Assembly: GCF_037975245.1 (NCBI RefSeq)
Contig: NC_092576.1
Coordinates: forward strand, 43,095,611 to 43,159,610
Direction: 5' to 3'
DNA from: Apostichopus japonicus
Taxonomy: Eukaryota; Echinodermata; Holothuroidea; Aspidochirotida; Stichopodidae
Length of the DNA stretch: 64,000 nucleotides
How positions within the stretch are numbered: position 1 is the stretch's first letter; each line of letters opens with the position of its first letter. The notes beneath the pieces are model-generated. The model saw only the letters and a program-made list of their open reading frames with translations. It was not told where the DNA came from and searched no databases. Both the position numbers and the translations under genes were made by a program. Positions 26,130-38,750 of the stretch are shown piece by piece.

Positions 26130-28613
26130 ATCAAGATATGAGGGTGTGTAGCCCTTATTCAGAAGACCGTTATTGTGAATTAATGCACTTGATTAATTTT
26201 TTAATATTTTCAATTATACGGTTTTGGTTTAGAATCAATAAACAATACAACATCATACGTATAATATAATGTGGACGATCCACATAAACCGATTATACAA
26301 TTACGATTATATATTTCAATTGAGATGACGTGGGTTATTAAACAAAAACGTCAATACTACTGTTGCATTCCGGGGGCCCATTAGCACAGCAGAGAATACT
26401 GTCAAAAGTTCCTTTATGGAAATGTCGTGGTTAGCTTGTGTATCAGTTAATCGTAGTAAATAGAGACCAGGCCATATTACAATTACAAGAAAATAAAAAA
26501 TCTCTGCGTACAAGAATTTAAATTATGTGAATGCAAGTTAACAATGTAGATTAATTTTCAAAATCTTGTAAGTGATGACACTCTGGTATATATATAATGA
26601 GCAATCAAACAATACAACATGTGACGTAAAATCTCTTTAACTATTTCATTAACAACAAGAACATTATCCCCCTAAACATATGCAGATATGTTGTAGACAT
26701 TTAACTCACTGATAATACCGATTTATTTAACCCATAACTCTCTTAATTAGACTATAAAACACATCAATAAGCATTTAACCCTCCTAAATTACATACCACT
26801 TGACTATAAATATTCATGACATGGCTGGCTATGTAGCTCAATGCACAGCTTACTACGGATTAGTATAAAAACCATTCACGTTACACTACTATCCTAATAC
26901 ACACTATTTTCTTAACAGCTTCGTTTTAAACAATTAATATTTGAATGGTTATGAGTATTATCCTACAGGATAAGGGAAATAGTAAGTTTTATTTTCACTT
27001 TTCTTTTTAAGTCGGGGGGTAAGGGTGCGGGGGGGGGGGCACCAATGCCAACCATAACCCGTGCACCGGTGGTCACTGAGGTCAGTTGACAGGAGTGGTT
27101 CATTTCCAATGTTCCCAATTAAAGTTGAGATCAAGTTTCATTACAATGTATAGGTAAGCCGACTTTCATTTAATATGATATGGCTATCTATTTTTAATTT
27201 CTATTTTTCTATGCTCAATGACACATGATATAGACAGACCTACAACTTCGGAAAATAAAGGATACAAACAGACCCTTGTTTGACGGAGTGATGATTAACT
27301 GAAATATTTCGAGATTTGAGGGTTTGGCCCTTGTTCAGAAGGCTGTCAGTGTTAATTAGATTAGCTGATCATTTCTGAATATATTCAAGAGGAGCTTTGC
27401 TTAAGAATCAATATGTTATCATGTGTCTCAGATTATGTGGACGGTCCACATAATACGCTCATATACTTACGATTATATATTCCAATTGAGATTACGTGTG
27501 TTACTAAAAAAAAAACGTTAATACTACTATCCAAATACATTCTATAGACCAAAAGAAAATATTTAGGTTGTGATCTTTCTTAACAAGCTGCTTTTAAGAC
27601 AATTATTATGTGAACGGTCAACAGTATTATCATACTAATATTAAGGGTTAAAGATTAGGGTTATTCTTTCGGGTTTCCTATAATAATCCTAACCCATGTA
27701 ACGAGGATTGTTGATGCTTGCTTACACTTTTTTCTTCCCAATGTTCCCAAATAAAGTTCTGTTAAGACTATGTTAGCCTAAAGTTAAACCGTATGACATG
27801 CAAAAATATATGTTTATTTGATAAAGTTATCTGTTTTTAATATAAATCTTTATATGCTCAATGATACGTGATTTCAACAGATCTATGAGTTCAGTAATTA
27901 AAGGAAATAAAACAAACCCATATTTGACGGGTTGATTCCTTCCTGAATCTGTCGATATTTGGTGCGGGGTCTTTCCTAAGAACATAGTTATTTTGAATTA
28001 ATAGAGTTGATCAATTTTCAACCCTAATTTTGGTTTATAATCAATAAACAATACAATGAAATGTGTATAAGATTATGTGGACGGTCCACATAATCCGCTC
28101 GTACACTTACGATTATATATTCCAATTGAGATTACGTGTGTTACAGAAAAAAAGATGTAAATACTTCTATATGAATATATTCAATACATTCAATACACAT
28201 GATTGAAACAGATCTACGAGTTCGGTAAATACAGGATATAAAACAGACCCATATTTGACGGGTTGATTCCTTACTGAATCTGTCGATATTTGGTGCGGGG
28301 TCCTTCTTTAGAACACAGTTATTTTGAATTAATATAGCTGATAAATTTCAAACCCTAATTTTTGTTTATAATCAATAAAAAAATATAATGAAATGTGTAT
28401 AAGATTATGTGGACGGTCCACATAATCCGCTCGTACACTTACGATTATATATTCCAATTGAGATTACGTGTGTTACAGAAAAAAGACGTTTATACTTCTA
28501 TATGAAAATATTAAATACATTCAATACACATGATTTAAACAGATCTACGAGTTCTGTAAATACAGGATATAAAACAGACCCATATTTGACGGGGTGATTC
28601 CTACCTGACACAC
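26130..28613. repeat. Higher-order repeat copy 3 (2,484 bp)
   Basis: Boxes: type C at 27432, type A at 28072 and 28404. It differs from copy 2 by few substitutions and small indels, which suggests recent amplification or conversion. Confidence 0.95.
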
Positions 28614-31103
28614 ATCAAGATATGAGGGTGTGTAGCCCTTATTCAGAAGACCGTTATTGTGAATTAATGCACTTGATTAATTTTTTAATATTTTCAATTA
28701 TACGGTTTTGGTTTAGAATCAATAAACAATACAACATCATACGTATAATATAATGTGGACGATCCACATAAACCGATTATACAATTACGATTATATATTT
28801 CAATTGAGATGACGTGGGTTATTAAACAAAAACGTCAATACTACTGTTGCATTCCGGGGGCCCATTAGCACAGCAGAGAATACTGTCAAAAGTTCCTTTA
28901 TGGAAATGTCGTGGTTAGCTTGTGTATCAGTTAATCGTAGTAAATAGAGACCAGGCCATATTACAATTACAAGAAAATAAAAAAATCTCTGCGTACAAGA
29001 ATTTAAATTATGTGAATGCGAGTTTACAATGTAGATTAATTTTCAAAATCTAGTAAGTGGTGACACTCTGGTATATATATAATGAGCAATCAAACAATAC
29101 AACATGTTACGTAAAATCTCTTTAACTATTTCATTAACAACAAGAACATTATCCCCCTAAACATATGCAGATATGTTGTAGACATTTAACTCACTGATAA
29201 TACCGATTTATTTAACCCATAACTCTCTTAATTAGACTATAAAACACATCAATAAGCATTTAACCCTCCTAAATTACATACCACTTGACTATAAATATTC
29301 ATGACATTGCTGGCTATGTAGCTCAATGCACAGCTTACTACGGATGAGTATAAAAACCATTCACGTTACACTACTATCCTAATACACACTATTTTCTTAA
29401 CAGCTTCGTTTTAAACAATTAATATTTGAATGGTTATGAGTATTATCTTACAGGATAAGGGTAATAGTAAGTTTTATTTTCACAGGCTTTTTAAGTCGGG
29501 GGGTAAGGGTGCGGGGGGGAGGGCACCAATGCCAACCATAACCCGTGCACCGGTGGTCACTGAGGTCAGTTGACAGGAGTGGTTCATTTCCAATGTTCCC
29601 AATTAAAGTTGAGATCAAGTTTCATTACAATGTAGGTAAGCCGACTTTCATTTAATATGATATGGCTATCTATTTTTAATTTCTATTTTTCTATGCTCAA
29701 TGACACATGATATAGACAGACCTACAACTTCGGAAAATAAAGGATACAAACAGACCCTTGTTTGACGGAGTGATGATTAACTGAAATATTTCGAGATTTG
29801 AGGGTTTGGCCCTTGTTCAGAAGGCTGTGAGTGTTAATTAGATTAGCTGATCATTTCTGAATATATTCAAGAGGAGCTTTGCTTAAGAATCAATATGTTA
29901 TACAATATCATGTGTCTCAGATTATGTGGACGGTCCACATAATACGCTCATATACTTACGATTATATATTCCAATTGAGATTACGTGTGTTACTAAAAAA
30001 AAAAACGTTAATACTACTATCCAAATACATTCTATAGACCAAAAGAAAATATTTAGGTTGTGATCTTTCTTAACAAGCTGCTTTTAAGACAATTATTATG
30101 TGAACGGTCAACAGTATTATCATACTAATATTAAGGGTTAAAGATTAGGGTTATTCTTTCGGGTTTCCTATAATAATCCTAACCCATGTAACGAGGATTG
30201 TTGATGCTTGCTTACACTTTTTTCTTCCCAATGTTCCCAAATAAAGTTCTGTTAAGACTATATTAGCCTAAAGGTAAACCGTATGACATGCAAAAATATA
30301 TGTTTATTTGATAAAGTTATCTGTTTTTAATATAAATCTTTACATGCTCAATGATACGTGATTTCAACAGATCTATGAGTTCAGTAATTAAAGGAAATAA
30401 AACAGACCCATATTTGACGGGTTGATTCCTTCCTGAATCTGTCGATATTTGGTGCGGGGTCTTTCCTAAGAACATAGTTATTTTGAATTAATAGAGTTGA
30501 TCAATTTTCAACCCTAATTTTGGTTTATAATCAATAAACAATACAATGAAATGTGTATAAGATTGTGTGGACGGTCCACATAATCCGCTCGTACACTTAC
30601 GATTATATATTCCAATTGAGATTACGTGTGTTACAGAAAAAAAAATGTAAATACTTCTATATGAATATATCAAATACGTTCAATACACATGATTGAAACA
30701 GATCTACGAGTTCGGTAAATACAGGATATAAAACAGACCCATATTTGACGGGTTGATTCCTTACTGAATCTGTCGATATTTGGTGCGGGGTCCTTCCTTA
30801 GAACACAGTTATTTTGAATTAATATAGCTGATAAATTTTTATTGCTAATTTTGGTTTATAATCAATAAAAAAATATAATGAAATGTGTATAAGATTATGT
30901 GGACGGTCCACATAATCAGCTCGTACACTTACGATTATATATTCCAATTGAGATTACGTGTGTTACAGAAAAAAGACGTTTATACTTCTATACGAATATA
31001 TTAAATACATTCAATACACATGATTTAAACAGATCTACGAGTTCTGTAAATACAGGATATGAAACAGACCCATATTTGACGGGTTGATTCCTACCTGAAA
31101 CAC
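28614..31103. repeat. Higher-order repeat copy 4 (2,490 bp)
   Basis: Boxes: type C at 29931, type A at 30562 (one mismatch, ATTGTGTGG) and 30894. The G-rich tract is interrupted by one A. Confidence 0.95.
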
Positions 31104-33290
31104 ATCAAGATATGAGGGTGTGTAGCCCTTATTCAGAAGACCGTTATTGTGAATTAATGTAATTGATTAATTTTTAATATTTTCAATTATACGGTTTTGG
31201 TTTATAATCAATAAACAATACAACATCATACGTATAATATAATGTGGACGATCCACATAAACCGATTATACAATTACGATTATATATTTCAATTGAGATG
31301 ACGTGGGTTATTAAACAAAAACGTCAATACTACTGTTGCATTCCGGGGGCCCATTAGCACAGCAGAGAATACTGTCAAAAGTTCCTTTATGGAAATGTCG
31401 TGGTTAGCTTGTGTATCAGTTAATCGTAGTAAATAGAGACCAGGCCATATTACAATTACAAGAAAATAAAAAAAATCTCTGCGTACAAGAATTTAAATTA
31501 TGTGATACTTTTTAAGAAAAAGTCACCCAGGAAAGAACCTGGGCACGAAAACCAAACTACCAAACGACTGATCCGCTCTCAGCCCCAGTCCCCTTGCATC
31601 GGGACTGTGACTGTGTGATCATTTAAATTATGTGAATGCGAGTTTACAATGTAGATTAATTTTCAAAATCTAGTAAGTGGTGACACTCTGGTATATATAT
31701 AATGAGCAATCAAACAATACAACATGTGACGTAAAATCTCTTTAACTATTTCATTAACAACAAGAACATTATCCCCCTAAACATATGCAGATATGTTGTA
31801 GACATTTAACTCACTGATAATACCGATTTATTTAACCCATAACTCTCTTAATTAGACTATAAAACACATCAATAAGCATTTAACCCTCCTAAATTACATA
31901 CCACTTGACTATAAATATTCATGACATGGCTGGCTATGTAGCTCAATGCACAGCTTACTACGGATGAGTATAAAAACCATTCACGTTACACTACTATCCT
32001 AATACACACTATTTTCTTAACAGCTTCGTTTTAAACAATTAATATTTGAATGGTTATGAGTATTATCTTACAGGATAAGGGTAATAGTAAGTTTTATTTT
32101 CACAGGCTTTTTAAGTCGGGGGGTAAGGGTGCGGGGGGGGGGGGGCACCAATGCCAACCATAACCCGTGCACCGGTGGTCACTGAGGTCAGTTGACAGGA
32201 GTGGTTCATTTCCAATGTTCCCAATTAAAGTTGAGATCAAGTTTCAATACAATGTAGGTAAGCCGACTTTCATTTAATATGATATGGCTATCTATTTTTA
32301 ATTTCAATTTTTCTATGCTCAATGACACATGATATAGACAGACCTACAACTTCGGAAAATAAAGGATACAAACAGACCCTTGTTTGACGGAGTGATGATT
32401 AACTGAAATATTTCGAGATTTGAGGGTTTGGCCCTTGTTCAGAAGGCTGTGAGTGTTAATTAGATTAGCTGATCATTTCTGAATATATTCAAGAGGAGCT
32501 TTGCTTAAGAATCAATATGTTATGCAATATCATGTGTCTCAGACTATGTAGACGGTCCACATAATACGCTCATATACTTACGATTATATATTCCAATTGA
32601 GATTACGTGTGTTACTAAATAAAAAACGTTAATACTACTATCCAAATACATTCTATAGACCAAAAGAAAATATTTAGGTTGTGATCTTTCTTAACAAGCT
32701 GCTTTTAAGACAATTATTATGTGAACGGTCAACAGTATTATCATACTAATATTAAGGGTTAAAAATTAGGGTTATTCTTTCGGGTTTCCTATAATAATCC
32801 TAACCCATGTAACGAGGATTGTTGATGCTTGCTTACATTTTTTCTTCCCAATGTTCCTAAATAAAGTTTTGTTAAGAATATATTAACCTAAAGGTAAACC
32901 GTATGACATGCCAAAAAATATATATTTGATAAAGTTATCTGTTTTTAAAATTAATCTTTATATGCTCAATGATACATGATTTCAACAGATCTACGAATAA
33001 GTAATCAGTAATTAAAGGATATAAAACAGACCTATATTTGACGGGTTGATTCCTTCCTGAATCTGCATATATTTGGTGCGGGGTCCTTCCTTAGAACACA
33101 GTTATTTTGAATTAATAGAGTTGATCAATTTTCAACCCTAATTTTGGTTTATCATCAATAAATAATACAATGAAATGTGTATAAGATTATGTGGACGGTC
33201 CACAGAATCCGCTCATACACTTACGATTATATATTCCAATTGAATTTACTGTGTTACAACAACAAAAAAGACGTTAATACGATGTGATTA
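31104..33290. repeat. Higher-order repeat copy 5, partial and interrupted
   Basis: It starts like the other copies but carries a 115-bp insertion (31506-31620). Its type C box (about 32543) and last type A box (33186, CACAGAAT) are mutated, and the array then ends. Edge copies of satellite arrays are usually the most diverged. Confidence 0.9.
31506..31620 (-). mobile_element. 115-bp insertion with 15-bp target duplication (SINE-like or small RNA copy)
   Basis: The perfect direct repeat ATTTAAATTATGTGA flanks it at 31491-31505 and 31621-31635, and sister repeat copies show the empty site. The insert is much richer in G+C than its surroundings and contains two small hairpins: CCCAGG/CCTGGG near 31526-31543 and AGTCCC/GGGACT at 31587-31606. 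A 15-bp duplication fits LINE-mediated insertion. Read on the minus strand it ends CTTAAAAAGTA. I do not recognise the RNA. Confidence 0.7.
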
Positions 33291-33510
33291 CTTTCAATGC
33301 ATTCAATACACAGATCTACAACTTCGGAAAATAAAGGATATAAACAGACGCTGACCCTTGTTAACGGAGTGATGATTAAGTGAAACATTTATATATCTAT
33401 ATTGAATTTGAGTTTTTCTACGCTCAATGACACATGATATAGACAGATCTACAACTTCGGAAAATAAACGATATAAACAGACCCATGTTTGACGGAGTGA
33501 TGATTCCATG
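33291..33510. repeat. Two diverged type C monomer fragments
   Basis: ACAACTTCGGAAAATAAA followed by ACGGAGTGATGATT occurs twice (about 33311 and 33452), about 140 bp apart. These are remnants at the array edge. Confidence 0.7.
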
Positions 33511-33540
33511 AAATCAGGGACGTAGCTAAGGCCTGATCAT

Positions 33541-33650
33541 TGGGGGGGGGGGGGGGGGGGGGTAGTGGCTGAAATTCCAACTGGATAGGTTTTGGAGCCA
33601 TAAAATTCCGGCTGTTGTTTGTTCTCCCACCCCCCCCCCCTCCTCTACTC
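33541..33650. repeat. Facing poly(G) and poly(C) tracts
   Basis: A run of 22 G at 33541 and a run of 11 C near 33631 could pair. The left flank AGGGACGTAGCTAAGG resembles terminal repeats of short DNA transposons seen in invertebrates. Confidence 0.5.
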
Positions 33651-33940
33651 GCCAACATTCACATATTGAATACCACTGGCCATCACTTCACAAACTTCTA
33701 TAAACACTCTGGTTAAGCAAAGCAGGTAAGCAACTAAGTAAAGTTATCTGTTTGAAGGCTTTATAGACTACTGACTACAAAAGCTATGTTAATGTAAGAA
33801 AGGGGAAAACCTTTTTATTTTCAACAAATTATATTCGACGACAAAGTGAGTTACCAAAAATACAGAGCTTTTATTGGCACGCTTAATATTTTTTCTTTGG
33901 GGGGGGGTGGGTGGGGGATATTTATTACTCATATGAAATG

Positions 33941-33996
33941 TTTTAATTGTTCACTTCATTCCAACTGATCATTCGGAATGAAGTGAACAATTAAAA
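33941..33996. repeat. Perfect 22-bp inverted repeat (hairpin)
   Basis: The arm that begins TTTTAATTGTTCACTTCATT is followed by a 12-nt loop and its exact complement. A third, partial copy of the arm (GGAATGAAGTGAACG) is at about 34090. Confidence 0.85.
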
Positions 33997-34539
33997 ATTT
34001 TGCAGAAAAATGTTGAGTTGACGAGTTACGATAAGTTAGCAATTAAACACATTGAACATTTTGCAGAAAATGTTTCAATTGCTCAGATGGAATGAAGTGA
34101 ACGTTCGGAAATTTTGCAGAAAAATGTCAAACTGACAAGATAATGATAAGTTATCAATTAAACATTTTTCAGAAAATTGTTCAATTGATCAGTTAAAGCA
34201 ACTGAGCAATCCAACATTTTCTGATTTTTGATAACATTTTATCTTGTTACTGAAAAATGTCAAATTATGGGCCAAAGTTTTTGTTATGTAGATGGCACTT
34301 TTAAGCTTCCGTAGATTAGCATTCAGCGTTTTTTGTATACATAGAGACAATGTATATCTTGAACTTACTTGAAGCTAGCGAACTGGGAGTATTCAAAATC
34401 ATACGAAGTTTTGTATGGTGGAGTTTAAGATCGCGTGATAGAATTTCTCAATGTGACAAGGAAAACGTGGTAAAAATCACTGATTGAAGGTCAATTTTGA
34501 CCGAAAATTTTAGTTCACTCACAAATTACAAGAATATGT

Positions 34540-34612
34540 GAAAATGAGAGTGCGACAGTCGGAAAAATGAGAGTGCGACAGTCGGAAATTCAGACTGTCG
34601 CACTCAAATTTT
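34540..34612. repeat. Direct plus inverted 13-mer cluster
   Basis: GAGTGCGACAGTC occurs twice in direct order 21 bp apart and once inverted (GACTGTCGCACTC, near 34592), flanked by AAAAT and ATTTT, so a hairpin can form with either copy. Confidence 0.75.
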
Positions 34613-34654
34613 CCAAGTATCGTCAGTTTGACCAAGATTTGGGGGGGGGGGGGT

Positions 34655-34830
34655 TATCTATTTTTAATTTGAATCTATTTATGCTCAATGATATATGAAT
34701 TAAACAGATCTACCAGTTCGGTTAATAAAGGATATTAACAGTCCCATATTTGACCGGTTTAAGTCTTCCTGTAGAATATCGAGATGTTATGGGTGGGCGT
34801 CCCTCCCAGATTCTTCTTGTTGTGAATTAT
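34655..34830. repeat. Old diverged satellite fragment
   Basis: Contains ACAGATCTACCAGTTCGG and CCCATATTTGACCGG, clearly derived from the 332-bp monomer, but without the palindrome box. Confidence 0.7.
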
Positions 34831-35138
34831 AGTAGTTGATAAATGTGTAATATTTTCAATTACGTGTTTGGTTATCTGGAAATGGTATTTATAGTAAGCA
34901 GTATACTTTTCTGTATCCTACATTATATTGCGATGGGTATTTGTCGACTTTTAACGTGCGATTCATCGCTATACGTGCATGATATAGCCTGGGCCATTAG
35001 TATACTTTCTTCGAATATCACTTGACGGCTTATTCAAAGAAATCGGCAGTGCAAAAAACGGACTGTTTAAATCTATCTCTGACTAATCTTTGAAAAAGGA
35101 AATGGACAATGGGAATCGTAAGAGAGAACATTTGAAGC

Positions 35139-35155
35139 GGGGGGGGGGGGGGGGG
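35139..35155. repeat. Poly(G) tract
   Basis: Uninterrupted run of about 16-17 G, one of many in the window. Confidence 0.9.
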
Positions 35156-35219
35156 TTGTAGGTGGTTGGAAAAGGTTTTGCCCAAATTTAAGCAGTAAAT
35201 ATACTGAAAAGGTATCAAT

Positions 35220-36200
35220 CCCCTCCCCCAGAAAGTGTTACTTCATTCTTTATTTTCGATGCGAACAATGAAGATTGAGTGTGCCTGTTATATAACTATA
35301 TGAAGTTACAAACATAAGATTTTAGAAAAAACACCAAGTAAACATCGATTTTCATGTTGACAACATCATTTGAATTTCAAGACATCTTTTATATCTACTC
35401 GAAATTCGAAGTATTGTTAATTGTTTGTTTATTTATATAGGCCTTTATGTTTAGATGGGGCAAGAAAAAAAAAAGAAGGTTAAAGGTATGCTTTACTTAG
35501 AATGTCTGAAAACAATTTGGAGAGTCCAGACCTCCAGGAATTAGTACTTTTTTGAAATCTTTACGAAACTTCCCTAACGATAGCGTGCTTTAAGGGGCCA
35601 ATGCAGCAGACCTGCCACGAACACGTTAATGCACATGCATATTTGGTTGGTTGCAAACTTTCAGGCACATTTTGAACCAATAAATACTAAAAAAGGTGTA
35701 ACGAAAAAATATACAAACAATGATCACTGTATTTATCATCAACATTTAGGAAAACATTGCATGCATTCCATTTCTGTCATTTTGCAAGCTTATTATTGAT
35801 CAAAGACTGTCAAAAAATATAAAAAATTGTACATCATAAATTTCAAGATTGAACATTTGCAGTACTGTATATACTTATATGCGGCTGTGCAATGTCGTTT
35901 GTGTTGGTCGTTACTCGTTAGCGATACTGCTGTCATGGTGGTTGAATAATTATCCTCTTCGACATTGTCACGTGTTATGTTTGCTACCTTTTTAAATATA
36001 GGAATAAGTTATGTTGTAACTCTCTGACAGCGTAGAGCAGGAAGCAGAGAACAATGTGAAATTTACAGAACCTTTATAAAAGACATTTTACATGGAATTT
36101 TTTTTTTCGTGTCGAAAGCAGCGCCATTTTGACTTCCTCCCTCGCATGATAAATTTCTGACACCTTCAAATAGTTTTGGTTAGGCTTATTTAATAATTCA
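35220..36200. other. Unique AT-rich DNA, no gene recognised
   Basis: No convincing coding frame, splice pair or repeat was seen here. Confidence 0.4.
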
Positions 36201-36202
36201 AG

Positions 36203-36280
36203 ATCACGTGTATAAGATTTGTGGACTGTCCACACAATGCTCTCGTATACTCACGATAATATATATTCGAAGCGAATTGC
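36203..36280. repeat. Orphan satellite fragment
   Basis: ATCACGTGTATAAGATTT, then GTGGACTGTCCAC and CTCGTATACTCACG, matches the palindrome box region of the monomer. It lies about 3 kb outside the array. Confidence 0.7.
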
Positions 36281-36547
36281 TTAGCAAAGATGTTAATATA
36301 AAAGGAGTTGTATCGAAGGTTTACGACACATAAACCATGTTTGTGCCTTCAAATTCTTCTTGAGCAAAGCAAAAGAAAAACCAAGAAAAAGATCATACAC
36401 AACAAATATCATCAGGTTGCTTTAAGTTGGTTTATCTCTTCCAAATAGTTTACAAAGGTTAAATAGAATGAAAGAAGTACAGTGTTACACATGAACACAG
36501 GACATTGGTCTTGTTTTAATTAACATTGAATAAAAAAGGACTACCAT

Positions 36548-36750
36548 TTCAAAATATCAAAATCTAAACTGATATGAACATCAAAACATTTAATGGAAAA
36601 AAGCACTACATCTCAAAATATAAACTGATATGAACATTAAAACATTTAATAAAAAAAGCACTACATCTCAAATATAAACTGATATTGAACATTAAAACAT
36701 TTAATAAAATAAAGTACTACATCTCAAAATATAAACTGATATGAACAACA
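36548..36750. repeat. Tandem repeat, ~63-bp unit, about 3 copies
   Basis: Units contain AAACTGATATGAACAT, AAAACATTTAAT and CACTACATCTCAAA, with small indels. Confidence 0.85.
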
Positions 36751-36759
36751 ACAAAGAAT

Positions 36760-37980
36760 GGGCAAGACTACACCAATGGTGTTGTCATCTACAGCAAAAT
36801 ATATAGTGAAAACCTGCACTCAATTTAATCCCCTGCCTGTCCCCAAAGCCCCTCCCTGCTCACCTCAATACCCAATATTTACTAGTCTTACTAACACAGT
36901 TATAGCAATCAAACTTTCAGCTTTGCATTCATTCAAATGTATGATGTTGACTAAGCTCTGCCCACTAGTTTAATAATATGCATAATCCTACTGACATATA
37001 ATTTGTTCAAAAGTTCCTTTGCACCACATAATACATGCTGTAGGAAAAGGACCATATACATTAGGCAAAAATATAACTATGTCATATGACGATCTTTCAA
37101 TATGTTATCATCGGACATTAATCACTCATTAATATGAATGACATATATATATGCAAAAATGACAGGGGATAAAGGTTATGGTCCAATTGAAATATTTGCA
37201 CCACAATGAGAGACATATGTCTATATAAAAAATATCAATTTTAAATTTTGGCACAAAACAACTTCATTTGCACCATCTTCCATAGTTTACTAATACCTCA
37301 GTTTATTAGTATATATATTGAGAAATAGTAAGCAGTTTTCCCCAATCCCTTCACCTTTAATTCATTAATTTATTCAGTCCTGAGAGACCTACAATAGGTT
37401 ATCGATATGCCACCATCTCCATCTCCACTCTTCCAACATGAAGAGTCTCTTCCAATATCATCTGCATCAGTTTGTACAATAATGGGTCAAATATCTTTTC
37501 CAACAGATACATTGTCCTGATTCCCAATTAATGAATTGGGGGATTTTTTTTGGTTAGGACGGGATGAGCTATGAGTTTATATTGGACGGGGTAGATCTAA
37601 TATGTGTGAGGTGAACTTAGTTTCCAAGAGTAAATTTATCCTTGATGAAGAAAATTTCGAAGAGTAATTTTGGAGAGTAATTTTGAAGAGTAAAGTAAGT
37701 TTTGATGTGATTTAGTAAATTTATATTTGATGGAGTAAATTTATTTTTGATATCCAAGTAATTCTTTTTATGAAGAAATTTTCTTTTCTATGGAGAAAAT
37801 TTCTGTAATGTGTAATGTAATGTAATGAATTTACTTTTTGTTCCTGTTTTTGTGGTAATGGCCGTCCATAGCCACTCTCATCCAGCTCAAATAAATGACA
37901 TTGTAACTGTTCCAAGTAGTTATTTTTGCCCATATTTGGTGGCTAAGTCATATGGATGATTTTCAGCTACACATGCCTAC
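36760..37980. other. Non-coding stretch, possible 3' UTR of the exon at 37987-38162
   Basis: No conserved coding frame. Around 37610-37750 the motif GAGTAA(A/T)TTT recurs irregularly. If the exon to the right is real, this would be its 3' untranslated region. Confidence 0.3.
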
Positions 37981-37986
37981 AATGCC

Positions 37987-38162
37987 TCATGCTTCTTTTA
38001 ACCAGTCAAACAGCTTCCATGGAGCAAAATAAATTTCCATCTTTTTGGGAATGGCTTCCACCAGGGAGCTGCTTCCATTATTGAGCTCCAAGCAACAGAT
38101 GACCAGCTCAATGTATTCAGTTGGAAGGTCTTTATTGCTGTTCAGTTCATTGTGTCCTGCAC
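37987..38162 (-). CDS. Candidate terminal exon, product not identified
   Basis: An excellent acceptor (pyrimidine tract, then CCATCTAG) opens a phase-1 frame of about 58 codons ending in TGA at 37989-37987. It begins [G]AGHNELNSNKDLPTEY and ends APWKLFDWLKEA. The GAGHN string resembles the catalytic-histidine loop near the end of some alpha/beta hydrolases, but the following residues do not match any family I know. I could not link it to an upstream exon with confidence. Confidence 0.3.
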
Positions 38163-38501
38163 CTAGATGGAGGATCAAAAGAAACAAAAGCAATGTATTT
38201 ACACAACAAGTTTGGTATAGTAGATATAGTTATTACCTAAATTAATGCTCCTGAAACAGCAATCAAGTTTTATGATGAATGAATTAGCAGTTCAGAACAG
38301 TTTTTATCAAAATAGAAATAAAAATTATCATTGGGAGAGAAGGCTATTGGTTTGAACCCCAATTGTCATTGCGTCTTCACATTTCAGTAAAGAAATAATC
38401 CAGATATGGAGCATATTGTTTGATATTAAGTCATGTGCAGGTACTTAAAAGTAAGGAATTTAAGCCAAGTCAGTATTAAGTGATATACTCCTATCAAAAG
38501 C

Positions 38502-38664
38502 AGATCTTACCTTTTGTCTGATAAGACTATTTACTGGGACACTATAGTGGCCATAGTAGCTATAGTGGCCAGCATGTGTGTTATGCAGATCTTACTGTTT
38601 GTCTGGTGAGACTATTTACTGGGACACTATAGTGGCCATAGTAGCTATAGTGGCCAGCATGTGC
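38502..38664. repeat. 85-bp tandem duplication
   Basis: CAGATCTTAC followed by ACTATTTACTGGGACACTAT and the palindromic-looking GGCCATAGTAGCTATAGTGG appears twice, offset by 85 bp and nearly identical. Confidence 0.85.
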
Positions 38665-38750
38665 TTGCAACAAGCAAAAAGAGGGACACTGTAATGGTTA
38701 ACATTGAAAATTGGGGTGTCTACAAACAAAGACCTAAGACCTGCAAAAAA

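Noticed and set aside
14743-31087. Short ORFs inside satellite monomers
   Set aside because: They shift or break between monomers and merely reflect AT-rich repeats.
14646-33208. CRISPR-like array because of regularly spaced palindromes
   Set aside because: The spacing is ~332 bp of homologous sequence, not unique spacers, and the DNA is eukaryotic. It is a satellite.
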